A stretch of DNA of 33,273 bases, taken from Flavobacteriales bacterium (GTDB lineage Bacteria; Bacteroidota; Bacteroidia; Flavobacteriales_D; Crocinitomicaceae). The DNA lies in assembly GCA_947460825.1 (NCBI GenBank), contig CANHHA010000031.1, forward strand, positions 1 through 33,273, in the 5' to 3' direction. Each line of letters opens with the position of its first letter. Within the stretch, counting starts at the first letter, position 1. Positions 1 through 5,426 of the stretch are shown one piece after another. Under the pieces are notes generated by a model. The model was not told the origin of the DNA and did no database searches. It saw only the letters and a program-made list of their open reading frames with translations. A program made the position numbers and the translations under genes.

Positions 1-555
1 AGTATCTTTGGTCAGGTTGGAAAAACATATACCCTTACGATTACGCATGACGGGAAAACGTATACTTCTACGACCACGATTTATCCGCCGGTTGTTTTAG
101 ATTATTTAACATGGAAACCTGAGGCAAGTTCAAGCTCGATTGGCTATTTATACAGTTTTATGACGGACAATGCTTCCACCTCTGATAATTTCATGTGGGA
201 AATGAAAAATGTAAGTGACCCGATGTTTACAAAACCGTTTAATCCCTATTTTAATGACGCGTTTTTCAATGGCTTAGCCTTTGAGTTTACTGTTTATAAC
301 CCGATGTCTTTTAACGACTCTACGTATGCTGAAAACGAACGCGGATTTTATAAATATGGAGATACCGTAGTAATGCGCTTATCTAGAATGGGTAAGAAGG
401 AATATAATTTTTTCGAGAAAAAAATAAATCAAGTGTTTTCATCGGGTAGTCCATTTGCTACACCGATTAATGTGCCTTCCAATATTGAAGGAGGTGCGCT
501 TGGCGTCTGGGTTGGCTATTCAACCTATCTCGATACCGTGATTTGTCAGCCGTAA
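1..555 (+). CDS. DUF4249 family lipoprotein, C-terminal part (5' truncated by window edge)
   Basis: The frame is open from base 1 to the TAA at 553-555, so the gene starts outside the window; the Met codon at 160 is internal. The roughly 184 visible residues match the C-terminal part of the complete DUF4249 protein at 21474-22409: both have a GKSYTL/GKTYTL strand, a FFNGL segment followed by Y-x-x-x-F, a KYGD-x-VV-x-R-x-S motif, a Y-N-(F/Y)-F-(E/D)-K helix, and a GALGVW-x-GYS ending with a D-T-(V/L)-(I/V)-C pair. DUF4249 proteins are predicted periplasmic or outer-membrane lipoproteins of Bacteroidota, often encoded next to TonB-dependent receptors; any such partner would lie left of the window. 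The molecular function is unknown. The stop lies 1 base from the end of the convergent barrel gene, with no terminator visible between them. Confidence 0.85.
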   Translation, partial: SIFGQVGKTYTLTITHDGKTYTSTTTIYPPVVLDYLTWKPEASSSSIGYLYSFMTDNASTSDNFMWEMKNVSDPMFTKPFNPYFNDAFFNGLAFEFTVYNPMSFNDSTYAENERGFYKYGDTVVMRLSRMGKKEYNFFEKKINQVFSSGSPFATPINVPSNIEGGALGVWVGYSTYLDTVICQP

Positions 556-556
556 G

Positions 557-1303
557 TTATTCGATGGGTTTTTTCTCCTCCCGAATCGCTCGTACATTTT
601 TGAAAAAGTAGCGCAGGTCAACCCCAAGGTATGCTCCAGATACATCACCGTATTGTGTGACTTTATATCCTTGATTTCTATACGTAGCTATGTATACAAA
701 GAGGGGTTTTGTGGGAAGCCGTACGCTAGTTCCGAGGTAAAAGAAACCGGATTTCTTAGAGCGAAATTCAAACCCGAGATTTCCGTTTAAGTCCAGCGAA
801 GCTTTCTTATTGACAATGCCTGTATGGTAGAAAAACTGTGATCCATTAATATTATTCATGGTAGCAATGTCTGTGGGTTTAAATCCTGCTACAATGCCTA
901 AGGATGCATTAGCATACCACTTCTTGGCTAATTTAATGTAGATTAATCCATTAATAGGGATATCGTATTGAATGAAACCTAAGGTATTGTTCACGAAAAC
1001 ACCGGAGTCAGCTAAGGATCCTTGAATAGCGAAATTTCGTTGAGTAAAGTTAATGCCCGTTTCAAGGGAAATTAATTCGGTTAATCCAACCCGTACAACG
1101 CCTCCGAATGAATATCCGGGCATTTGAGAAATGGTAGATTTCATGCCTTCTTTGGACAGGGTGAGTGAGGGACTGCTTACGAAATCGCTGGGGAATACAC
1201 CTCGAACCTGTAGTCCGAAGTAGGAGGGAAATCGGTTGTCGCCCAGTTGCGCATAACTAAGGAACCAACTCATGATAAAACAAAAGACAACGCTGTTATT
1301 CAT
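557..1303 (-). CDS. Predicted outer-membrane beta-barrel protein with signal peptide
   Basis: The 248-residue protein starts with a short hydrophobic segment ending near YAQ, typical of a Bacteroidota signal peptide. The rest is alternating amphipathic strands rich in Gly and aromatics (GYSFGGVVRVGL, SLETGINFTQRNF, YANASLGIVAGF, LDLNGNLGFEFR, GAYLGVDLRYFF). This is the pattern of small 8-stranded outer-membrane barrels of the PorT/OmpW-like group. The final strand is followed by a short charged tail, which is slightly unusual for a barrel. The start codon overlaps the end of the nitroreductase gene by 8 bases, so the two are probably co-transcribed and translationally coupled. Ligand and role cannot be read from the sequence. 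Confidence 0.7.
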   Translation of the reverse strand: MNNSVVFCFIMSWFLSYAQLGDNRFPSYFGLQVRGVFPSDFVSSPSLTLSKEGMKSTISQMPGYSFGGVVRVGLTELISLETGINFTQRNFAIQGSLADSGVFVNNTLGFIQYDIPINGLIYIKLAKKWYANASLGIVAGFKPTDIATMNNINGSQFFYHTGIVNKKASLDLNGNLGFEFRSKKSGFFYLGTSVRLPTKPLFVYIATYRNQGYKVTQYGDVSGAYLGVDLRYFFKNVRAIREEKKPIE

Positions 1304-1883
1304 GCATCCATTGGGTATGATATTCTAGGGGAATGCGATGTGAAGCAGGCCATTCAATGGCTGGGTATCCAATGTAAAATAAACCAAGGCATTTGTCTTT
1401 CTCACCAATTCCTAGGAACGTGTTCATCTGTTCCGTATAAATTAATTTTGGTGTTGCCCAGAATCCTCCAAGGCCATAGGCCGTGCAGGTGAGGTGCATG
1501 TTTTGAATCGCACAAGCTACCGCCTCAATTTCCTCGATTTCAAGAATCTTTTCTTCAATTTGACGCTTCATGGAAACTGCGATAACGACACTTGAAATCA
1601 TCGGTCTACGCAGCATTTTCGCGAGTTTTGCATCAACTTGTTTATCAACCGGGGTAAGTTCAAGATAGGTCTTCCCCAAAAATTGACTCAAGCGTTGACG
1701 GCTTTCATCCATAAATACATGAAATCTCCAGGGTTGCGTATTGCCATGGGTTGGGGCCCATTGTGCATTTTGGAGGATAAGCTCTACTTGTTCTTTATGG
1801 ACTTTCCGTTCGCTAAATTGTTCCGGATAGATTGTTCTTCGATTACGGATGAGGTCATTAATTTCTGAGAGATTGTAACGCAT
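1296..1883 (-). CDS. Nitroreductase family FMN-dependent oxidoreductase
   Basis: The protein has 195 residues, the usual length for the nitroreductase fold. An N-terminal IRNRRTIYPEQF segment matches the R-R-S/T FMN-phosphate-binding start of the family, followed by ILQNAQWAPTHGNTQPWRF, the conserved A-P-(S/T)-x-x-N-x-Q-P-W-(R/K)-F motif. A GLGGFWATP loop and a C-terminal CLGLFYIGYP strand complete the flavin pocket. Enzymes of this type use NAD(P)H to reduce nitro compounds, quinones or similar electrophiles in the cytoplasm as FMN-bound dimers; overall it looks closest to the short YdjA/TdxA-like branch. The substrate cannot be assigned. It is the first gene of a two-gene unit with the downstream barrel gene (8-base overlap). 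Confidence 0.9.
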   Translation of the reverse strand: MRYNLSEINDLIRNRRTIYPEQFSERKVHKEQVELILQNAQWAPTHGNTQPWRFHVFMDESRQRLSQFLGKTYLELTPVDKQVDAKLAKMLRRPMISSVVIAVSMKRQIEEKILEIEEIEAVACAIQNMHLTCTAYGLGGFWATPKLIYTEQMNTFLGIGEKDKCLGLFYIGYPAIEWPASHRIPLEYHTQWMHE

Positions 1884-1939
1884 ATAACTGATATAACGAA
1901 AAAAGAATGCGTTAAAAGTAGTGATTATAAATGGCTCTA

Positions 1940-1970
1940 TTTGTTAAAAGCAAAGAAAGTCCTATCTTTG
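1940..1970 (+). promoter_or_regulatory. Bacteroidota-type promoter of the tRNA-Arg gene
   Basis: TTTG at 1940-1943, a 19-base spacer, then TATCTTTG at 1963-1970. This exactly fits the Bacteroidota primary sigma-factor consensus TTTG-N19-TAnnTTTG. The mature tRNA begins 18 bases after the -7 box, leaving a short leader. It is the clearest promoter in the window. Confidence 0.85.
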
Positions 1971-1988
1971 CAGGGTTGAAAAACGAGC

Positions 1989-2062
1989 GGCCTTGTGGCG
2001 CAATTGAATAGCGCACCTGATTACGGCTCAGGAGGTTTCAGGTTTGAATCCTGACAAGGTCA
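1989..2062 (+). tRNA. tRNA-Arg (anticodon ACG)
   Basis: A full cloverleaf can be folded by eye: acceptor 1989-1995 with 2055-2061 (one G-U pair at position 2), D stem GCGC/GCGC, anticodon stem CCTGA/TCAGG with loop TTACGGC giving anticodon ACG at 2023-2025, 5-base variable loop, and T stem TCAGG/CCTGA. Position 34 A would be deaminated to inosine by TadA to read CGU, CGC and CGA. The discriminator is A2062 and CCA is not encoded, as is common in this phylum. Oddity: the D loop carries G18-A19 and the T loop carries T at position 56, so the usual G19-C56 tertiary pair appears to be replaced by A19-U56. Confidence 0.95.
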
Positions 2063-2069
2063 CAAAAGG

Positions 2070-2099
2070 AAACCCTGATGGTTGCATCAGGGTTTTTTG
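2070..2099 (+). terminator. Rho-independent terminator of the tRNA-Arg unit
   Basis: Eleven-base perfect inverted repeat AAACCCTGATG (2070-2080) / CATCAGGGTTT (2085-2095) with a GTTG loop, followed by a T run on the plus strand. It starts 7 bases after the tRNA end, so the tRNA is a monocistronic unit. Confidence 0.9.
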
Positions 2100-2111
2100 T
2101 TTTTAATGTGG

Positions 2112-2178
2112 CACCAATTCATTGGTGTGAACAAATAAAAACAAAAAACACAGGCTTGCGCAGCAAGGCTAGGGTTTC
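2112..2178 (+). repeat. Structured intergenic element 1 (two hairpins; A-rich flank)
   Basis: Just after the tRNA terminator lies the inverted repeat CACCAAT (2112-2118) / ATTGGTG (2121-2127). Next comes an A-rich track AAAAACAAAAAACA at 2137-2150, then the hairpin CTTGC-GCA-GCAAG (2155-2167) and AGGGTTT (2171-2177). The order A-rich track, X-GCA-X' hairpin, GGGTTT is repeated at 2728-2767 with different arm sequences. The rest of the spacer up to 2330 shows no gene; a weak 65-codon frame through it starts inside the terminator stem and is not credible. Confidence 0.55.
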
Positions 2179-2330
2179 TATGCTTGGATTGAACCAATTT
2201 TGGGAAAACGCGAAGCGTAATCCTGAGCGACTAAAAACAATCAATCAAAAAGGAGTTTTTACAATTGAGAAATAAGATTTTATTAGGATATATTGTTCTT
2301 TTTTTTTAAAATTTGTATAAATCATAATTA

Positions 2331-2729
2331 ATGAAAGTTTTTACCCTAATAGTTCTTTTATCGATTGTTAATGTTTTTTATTCTCAAGCTTTCGAAGATG
2401 CTTCCGGTAAATTATTAGTTGTTTTGGAAAGATATAATTTAACGGTATTATGGTCTAATCAGAACAAGGAGGTAATATACAAAGATGCAACATATGTAGG
2501 TGAGGTTAAGGAAAAATTTTATGATGTTTTAAAAGGTGAGTATTCATATATATCTTACTCAAAATATAAAGTAGATGGGGGTGTAGATTATTTTTTATTA
2601 ACTCCATGTGTTCTTTTGTATGCGCAAAGAGATAATTGTTGGGAAATTGAATTTTTCAACGAATTTGAGGTTTCATATTGGGGCTTATCAAAAACAGTTA
2701 CAAAAACATCTGATATTATAGATGACTAA
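2331..2729 (+). CDS. Small predicted secreted protein, unknown function
   Basis: I do not recognise this 132-residue protein. It begins with a plausible Sec signal peptide (Lys near the start, hydrophobic FTLIVLLSIVNVFYSQ, cleavage after about residue 18-19). The mature part is about 110 residues, rich in Tyr, Phe, Glu and Asp, and reads as alternating strands (VLERYNLTVLW, KEVIYKDATYVGEV, DYFLLTPCVLLY, CWEIEFFNEFEVSYW). It has two Cys about 12 residues apart, which could form a disulphide in the periplasm. Codon use is strongly A/T-rich compared with the flanking nitroreductase and DUF2130 genes, which suggests accessory origin. The upstream 60 bases are very AT-rich (a T run near 2300). A structured repeat begins at its stop codon. 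Confidence 0.6.
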   Translation: MKVFTLIVLLSIVNVFYSQAFEDASGKLLVVLERYNLTVLWSNQNKEVIYKDATYVGEVKEKFYDVLKGEYSYISYSKYKVDGGVDYFLLTPCVLLYAQRDNCWEIEFFNEFEVSYWGLSKTVTKTSDIIDD

Positions 2730-2767
2730 AAACAAAAAACATAAACTACGCAGTAGTTTTGGGTTTT
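2728..2767 (+). repeat. Structured intergenic element 2, paralogue of the element at 2137-2178
   Basis: AAAAACAAAAAAC (2728-2740) starts within the stop codon of the preceding gene and is followed by the 7-base perfect hairpin AAACTAC-GCA-GTAGTTT (2743-2759) and GGGTTTT. It shares the A-rich flank, GCA loop and GGGTTT with element 1, but both hairpin arms are changed while pairing is kept. A role as a 3'-end RNA structure or a mobile repeat remnant is inference. Confidence 0.5.
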
Positions 2768-2780
2768 AGGGTGTTATGTA

Positions 2781-2826
2781 ATTCGCTTGCCTTCGATACG
2801 TCCTTTGGCCTACTCAGTCATCGCTG
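2781..2826. repeat. REP-like intergenic repeat, copy A
   Basis: Begins ATTCGCTTGCCTTCGATACG and ends CTACTCAGTCATCGCTG (2810-2826). The first half recurs in copy B at 2848; the last 17 bases recur with one mismatch at 4421-4437. Short dispersed repeats with a TTCGATACG...ACTCAG core are common between Flavobacteria genes (from memory, not searched). Confidence 0.6.
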
Positions 2827-2847
2827 TAAGATTTTAGCTTGTCTGTA

Positions 2848-2895
2848 ATCCGCTTGCTTTCGATACGTATGCTTCGCCGCGGCGAAGGATCGCTG
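2848..2895. repeat. REP-like intergenic repeat, copy B, with a 16-base perfect palindrome
   Basis: Starts ATCCGCTTGCTTTCGATACG, two differences from copy A over 20 bases, and ends ATCGCTG like copy A. Its middle is the perfect palindrome CTTCGCCGCGGCGAAG (2872-2887), a strong hairpin or protein-binding site much richer in G+C than its surroundings. Confidence 0.6.
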
Positions 2896-2929
2896 AAATG
2901 GTCAAGCCTTAGGAGTAAATCGTAGTGCA

Positions 2930-2997
2930 TAAAACCCGTCGCGTAGATTTTTTGCTTTATCACGGAAGCCGTGATGAAGGTAGAAAGGGCCTCTTTC
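2930..2997. repeat. AAACCC-block repeat followed by two short hairpins
   Basis: TAAAACCCGTCGCGTAGATT (2930-2949) followed by a T run matches TAAAACCCATCGCGGAGTTT (4359-4378) on the far side of the FISUMP gene. Two inverted repeats follow: ATCACGG-AAG-CCGTGAT (2959-2975) and GAAAG-x5-CTTTC (2983-2997). On the minus strand this reads as the end of an 85-codon frame with no recognisable domain; I treat it as repeat DNA. Confidence 0.5.
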
Positions 2998-3278
2998 CAT
3001 GCACCAAAAAAGCAAGTAAAATATAATGTTTGAATTATACATAAATAAGTTAATTTGAATTTTAAATTGGATATTTCTCAAAAAAGTAATTACTTTTAAG
3101 GAGCAACTAATTTTAAGAAAAATAATATTTTGAAATAGCCATTCAATTAAATTGCGCAAGCACCTTTGAAAATAATATGGACTATTCTATAATATATTTA
3201 TATTACAAGTAATCTATAAATCAAAAAGTGGGTATTTTAACAACCCGTTTTTCTTCTTTAACGCAACAGTGATTTGAT
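2998..3278. other. AT-rich intergenic DNA without a gene
   Basis: About 280 bases of very AT-rich sequence leading to the FISUMP gene. I see no tRNA, convincing coding frame or clear TAnnTTTG promoter. Transcription of the downstream gene presumably starts in its last 100 bases. Confidence 0.5.
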
Positions 3279-4112
3279 ATGAAAAATTTTGTTTTCGCCT
3301 ATTTATTGATTCAATTTGGTTATTCACTTTCATTTTCTCAATCGAAAAAAGATAATATGAAAATGCTTGCAAGAGAACGAGATAGTCTTCGAATTGAAGT
3401 GAAATTATTAGACCAAGCTTGCTCTGCTGCGCTTGATTCTATGAGTCGAATTATGGCAGATTTACAGAGCGAAGTTGAAAATCTAAACAATAAATTAAAA
3501 TTAACTGAAGGAGTAATAATGGGAAGGCAAACTTGGATGAAATACAACCTCGATGTTGTTACTTTCCGAAATGGTGATATCATCCCGCAGGCTCAATCAA
3601 ATGAAGATTGGGAGCAAAAAGGATTTAATAAACAACCTGCTTGGTGTTATTATGTTCTTGATGATGCAAATGGAGTTGAAAAAAGTTATGGAAAACTCTA
3701 TAATTCATATGCAGTTAATGACCCTAGGGGCTTAGCGCCAGAGGGATGGCACATTTCCACGGAGTCAGAATGGAGAGAACTTCAGGATTATCTTTTCACC
3801 ACCGATTATTACTTTGAGGATATTTTTGTTGGAGATAGTACGTCAAAAATTGATAGAGGAGAATTTAGCGAAAAATGTTTAAAAATTGGACTAGGAGGAT
3901 GGCGTGATGTTGGCTGCGGTGGTTTAGGTTATCAGGGATGTTATTGGCTTCAATCTAATAACCAAGATGACAATACTCCTCAAGTAAATATTGCTATTAA
4001 AGAGTCAAAGTCGACCGAAATGGAATATCTAAGAAATCGAAATGATGATTTATTTCATTTTAATTCAACTTCTTGGATATGGGGTCATCATGTTCGATGC
4101 GTTAAAGACTAA
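3279..4112 (+). CDS. Secreted coiled-coil protein with FISUMP (Fibrobacter major paralogous) domain
   Basis: The 277-residue protein has three parts. Residues 1-20 are a signal peptide (hydrophobic YLLIQFGYSLSFS, then Q). Residues about 25-78 are a heptad-like coiled coil (ARERDSLRIEVKLLDQACSAAL...EVENLNNKLKL). Residues about 85-277 match the FISUMP domain: WMKYNLDVVTFRNGD, then YGKLYNSYAV, then GLAPEGWHISTESEWRELQDYL, and the closing HHVRCVKD. Such domains occur on exported Bacteroidota and Fibrobacter proteins and resemble lectin/FGE-like folds; the ligand is unknown. The coiled coil suggests an oligomeric stalk holding the domain away from the envelope. The gene is AT-rich and flanked on both sides by copies of the same intergenic repeats. 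Confidence 0.85.
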   Translation: MKNFVFAYLLIQFGYSLSFSQSKKDNMKMLARERDSLRIEVKLLDQACSAALDSMSRIMADLQSEVENLNNKLKLTEGVIMGRQTWMKYNLDVVTFRNGDIIPQAQSNEDWEQKGFNKQPAWCYYVLDDANGVEKSYGKLYNSYAVNDPRGLAPEGWHISTESEWRELQDYLFTTDYYFEDIFVGDSTSKIDRGEFSEKCLKIGLGGWRDVGCGGLGYQGCYWLQSNNQDDNTPQVNIAIKESKSTEMEYLRNRNDDLFHFNSTSWIWGHHVRCVKD

Positions 4113-4358
4113 ACACAGTTGATAGTTATTCTTTTGTACTATGACAAAAGAAAGCTCTTTGAGCTCCGATGAAACCTCCAAAGGATTATCAAAGCTTGGC
4201 TGCATTTATTTTGAGTATCAATTAATACCCCGTTATCGTAACGTTCGATTCGGTAACAAGGCCCTTCTTAATTCCAATAACACCATTTGCCAATCGTAAC
4301 TCCTTGATCATATTTCCCTTGAATCCGTGGATTATCGCTATTCTCGTATTATTCATCG
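4113..4358. other. Intergenic DNA; possible remnant of a sorting-domain-like frame on the minus strand
   Basis: No intact gene is seen. A 65-codon minus-strand frame (4222-4419) contains FKGNMIKELRLANGV, vaguely like the G-x-x-(V/I)-K-E-L-x-L-x-NGV strand pair of T9SS type-A sorting domains, but it lacks the usual ending and its start lies in repeat DNA. It could be a decayed gene end or chance. A small inverted repeat AGCTC-TTT-GAGCT lies near 4154-4166. Confidence 0.25.
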
Positions 4359-4437
4359 TAAAACCCATCGCGGAGTTTTTTTTCCACGGACCCTGATTAA
4401 TTCGCCTAGGCCGCGGCATACTACTCAGTCGTCGCTG
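4359..4437. repeat. AAACCC block plus REP-like copy C
   Basis: 4359-4382 repeats the TAAAACCC-x-TCGCG block of 2930. 4401-4437 has TTCGCCTAGGCCGCGGC followed by CTACTCAGTCGTCGCTG (4421-4437), one mismatch from the end of copy A. Compared with the left flank of the FISUMP gene the two blocks are in the opposite order but the same orientation. Confidence 0.55.
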
Positions 4438-4469
4438 GAGGCGTATTTTGTGGAAATTTATTATTCAAT

Positions 4470-5426
4470 TTATTCCTTGTCAATATTTATCCAATAATAC
4501 AAAATGAGGTGTGTAAGCTCTTCATCCGATAGGGTGGGTCTTAGTGCATCAAAAAGTGCGAGATATTCTGCTTGATTAAAGATTAATGTTAATTCTTTAG
4601 AAATACCAAATGGTCGAACGACTTTCCTGCCATCACTGCCTTGTTGCCAGGTCCAACCACTCGATGGCCTTACGACAACGCGACCATCAGATCCTTGATC
4701 CCAGGTCCAACCACTAATTGGGTGCACTACCTTACGGCCGTCTCTCCCTTGATCCCAGGTCCAACCGTTGATCGGACGCACTACTTTTCTACCGTCATTT
4801 CCTTGATCCCATGTCCATCCGTTAATTGGTCGCACAACCTTCCTGCCATCACTGCCTTGTTCCCAGGTCCATCCATTAATCGGTCGAACCACTCTTCTAC
4901 CATCGCTTCCTTGCTCCCAAGTCCATCCATTAATTGGTCTAGGGCTCCAATACCCATCGCTACCTTTTTCAAGGGTCCATCCGCTGTAAGGAATAAAAAA
5001 TATCCGCTCATTAAGATCTGTTTCTAATCGCCAATTCGAAGGCGGATACGCAACAATTCGTCCATCGTTCCCTTCTGAATATCTCCAGTTCGTAGGGTAT
5101 GCAACGATTCGCCCATCGATTCCGGTAACGCGTCTCCAATGGCTGGGAAAACAAACTACACGTCCGTCAGTTCCCTGCGCATAATTGTATGTGGCATTGA
5201 CAGCGGTAAGGGTGATGCAGCCAGTTTGATAATTGATTTTTATATTACTGTTGCTTGTACTATTCTGTTGTTTGGGTTCCGGGTCGCTTGGCCATCCAAT
5301 GATTTGTTTCATTGAAGGGATCGTTGGAAGCAGTTGGGTATGAATACCGTTAATTTGTAAAGCAAAAATAATTAATAAGCATGCTCTAATCGACTTAGAT
5401 GCAATATGGTATGTTCTAATCATCAT
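4470..5426 (-). CDS. Secreted protein built of eleven 18-residue G-W-T-W/D-G-R repeats
   Basis: I do not recognise the family. From ATG 5426 the protein has 318 residues: a signal peptide (residues about 1-30, hydrophobic ACLLIIFALQ), a Ser/Asn/Gln linker, then eleven tandem units (residues about 80-273) of consensus TW-x-QG-x-DGR-x-VVRP-x-x-GW, and a 45-residue tail with an Asp/Glu-rich helical segment (LSDEELTHLILYYW). Units 6-11 are nearly identical; units 1-4 are diverged, with unit 4 having lost the G-D-G core. The pattern suggests a beta-hairpin solenoid displaying Trp and Arg, possibly for binding sugars or surfaces (inference). The reading frame opens at 5459 in eight consecutive ATG codons. 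I chose the later ATG at 5426 because it directly precedes the signal peptide and follows the purine-rich GAAGAGGAAA. The gene overlaps the DUF2130 stop. Confidence 0.75.
   Translation of the reverse strand: MMIRTYHIASKSIRACLLIIFALQINGIHTQLLPTIPSMKQIIGWPSDPEPKQQNSTSNSNIKINYQTGCITLTAVNATYNYAQGTDGRVVCFPSHWRRVTGIDGRIVAYPTNWRYSEGNDGRIVAYPPSNWRLETDLNERIFFIPYSGWTLEKGSDGYWSPRPINGWTWEQGSDGRRVVRPINGWTWEQGSDGRKVVRPINGWTWDQGNDGRKVVRPINGWTWDQGRDGRKVVHPISGWTWDQGSDGRVVVRPSSGWTWQQGSDGRKVVRPFGISKELTLIFNQAEYLALFDALRPTLSDEELTHLILYYWINIDKE
4608..5189 (-). repeat. Tandem 54-base repeat array inside the GW-repeat gene
   Basis: About eleven 54-base units each encoding one 18-residue repeat. The 3' (C-terminal) half of the array is most homogeneous, so recent duplication or gene conversion probably acted there, while the N-terminal units have drifted. 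Such arrays can change copy number by slippage or recombination without breaking the frame. Confidence 0.8.

Noticed and set aside
2078..2275. 65-codon plus-strand frame after the tRNA
   Set aside because: It starts inside the terminator hairpin and runs through a structured repeat; no protein family or ribosome-binding site.
2902..3159. 85-codon minus-strand frame
   Set aside because: It lies in repeat DNA and AT-rich spacer, has no domain and is better explained by the repeats themselves.
4222..4419. T9SS type-A sorting-domain remnant on the minus strand
   Set aside because: Only a short similarity (GNxIKELxLxNGV); the ending of the domain and any upstream coding sequence are missing, so not called as a pseudogene.
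4641..5027. 128-codon plus-strand frame antisense to the GW-repeat gene
   Set aside because: It is the mirror of the tandem repeat; its repeated Pro-Ser-(I/T)-N pattern is an artefact of the opposite strand.
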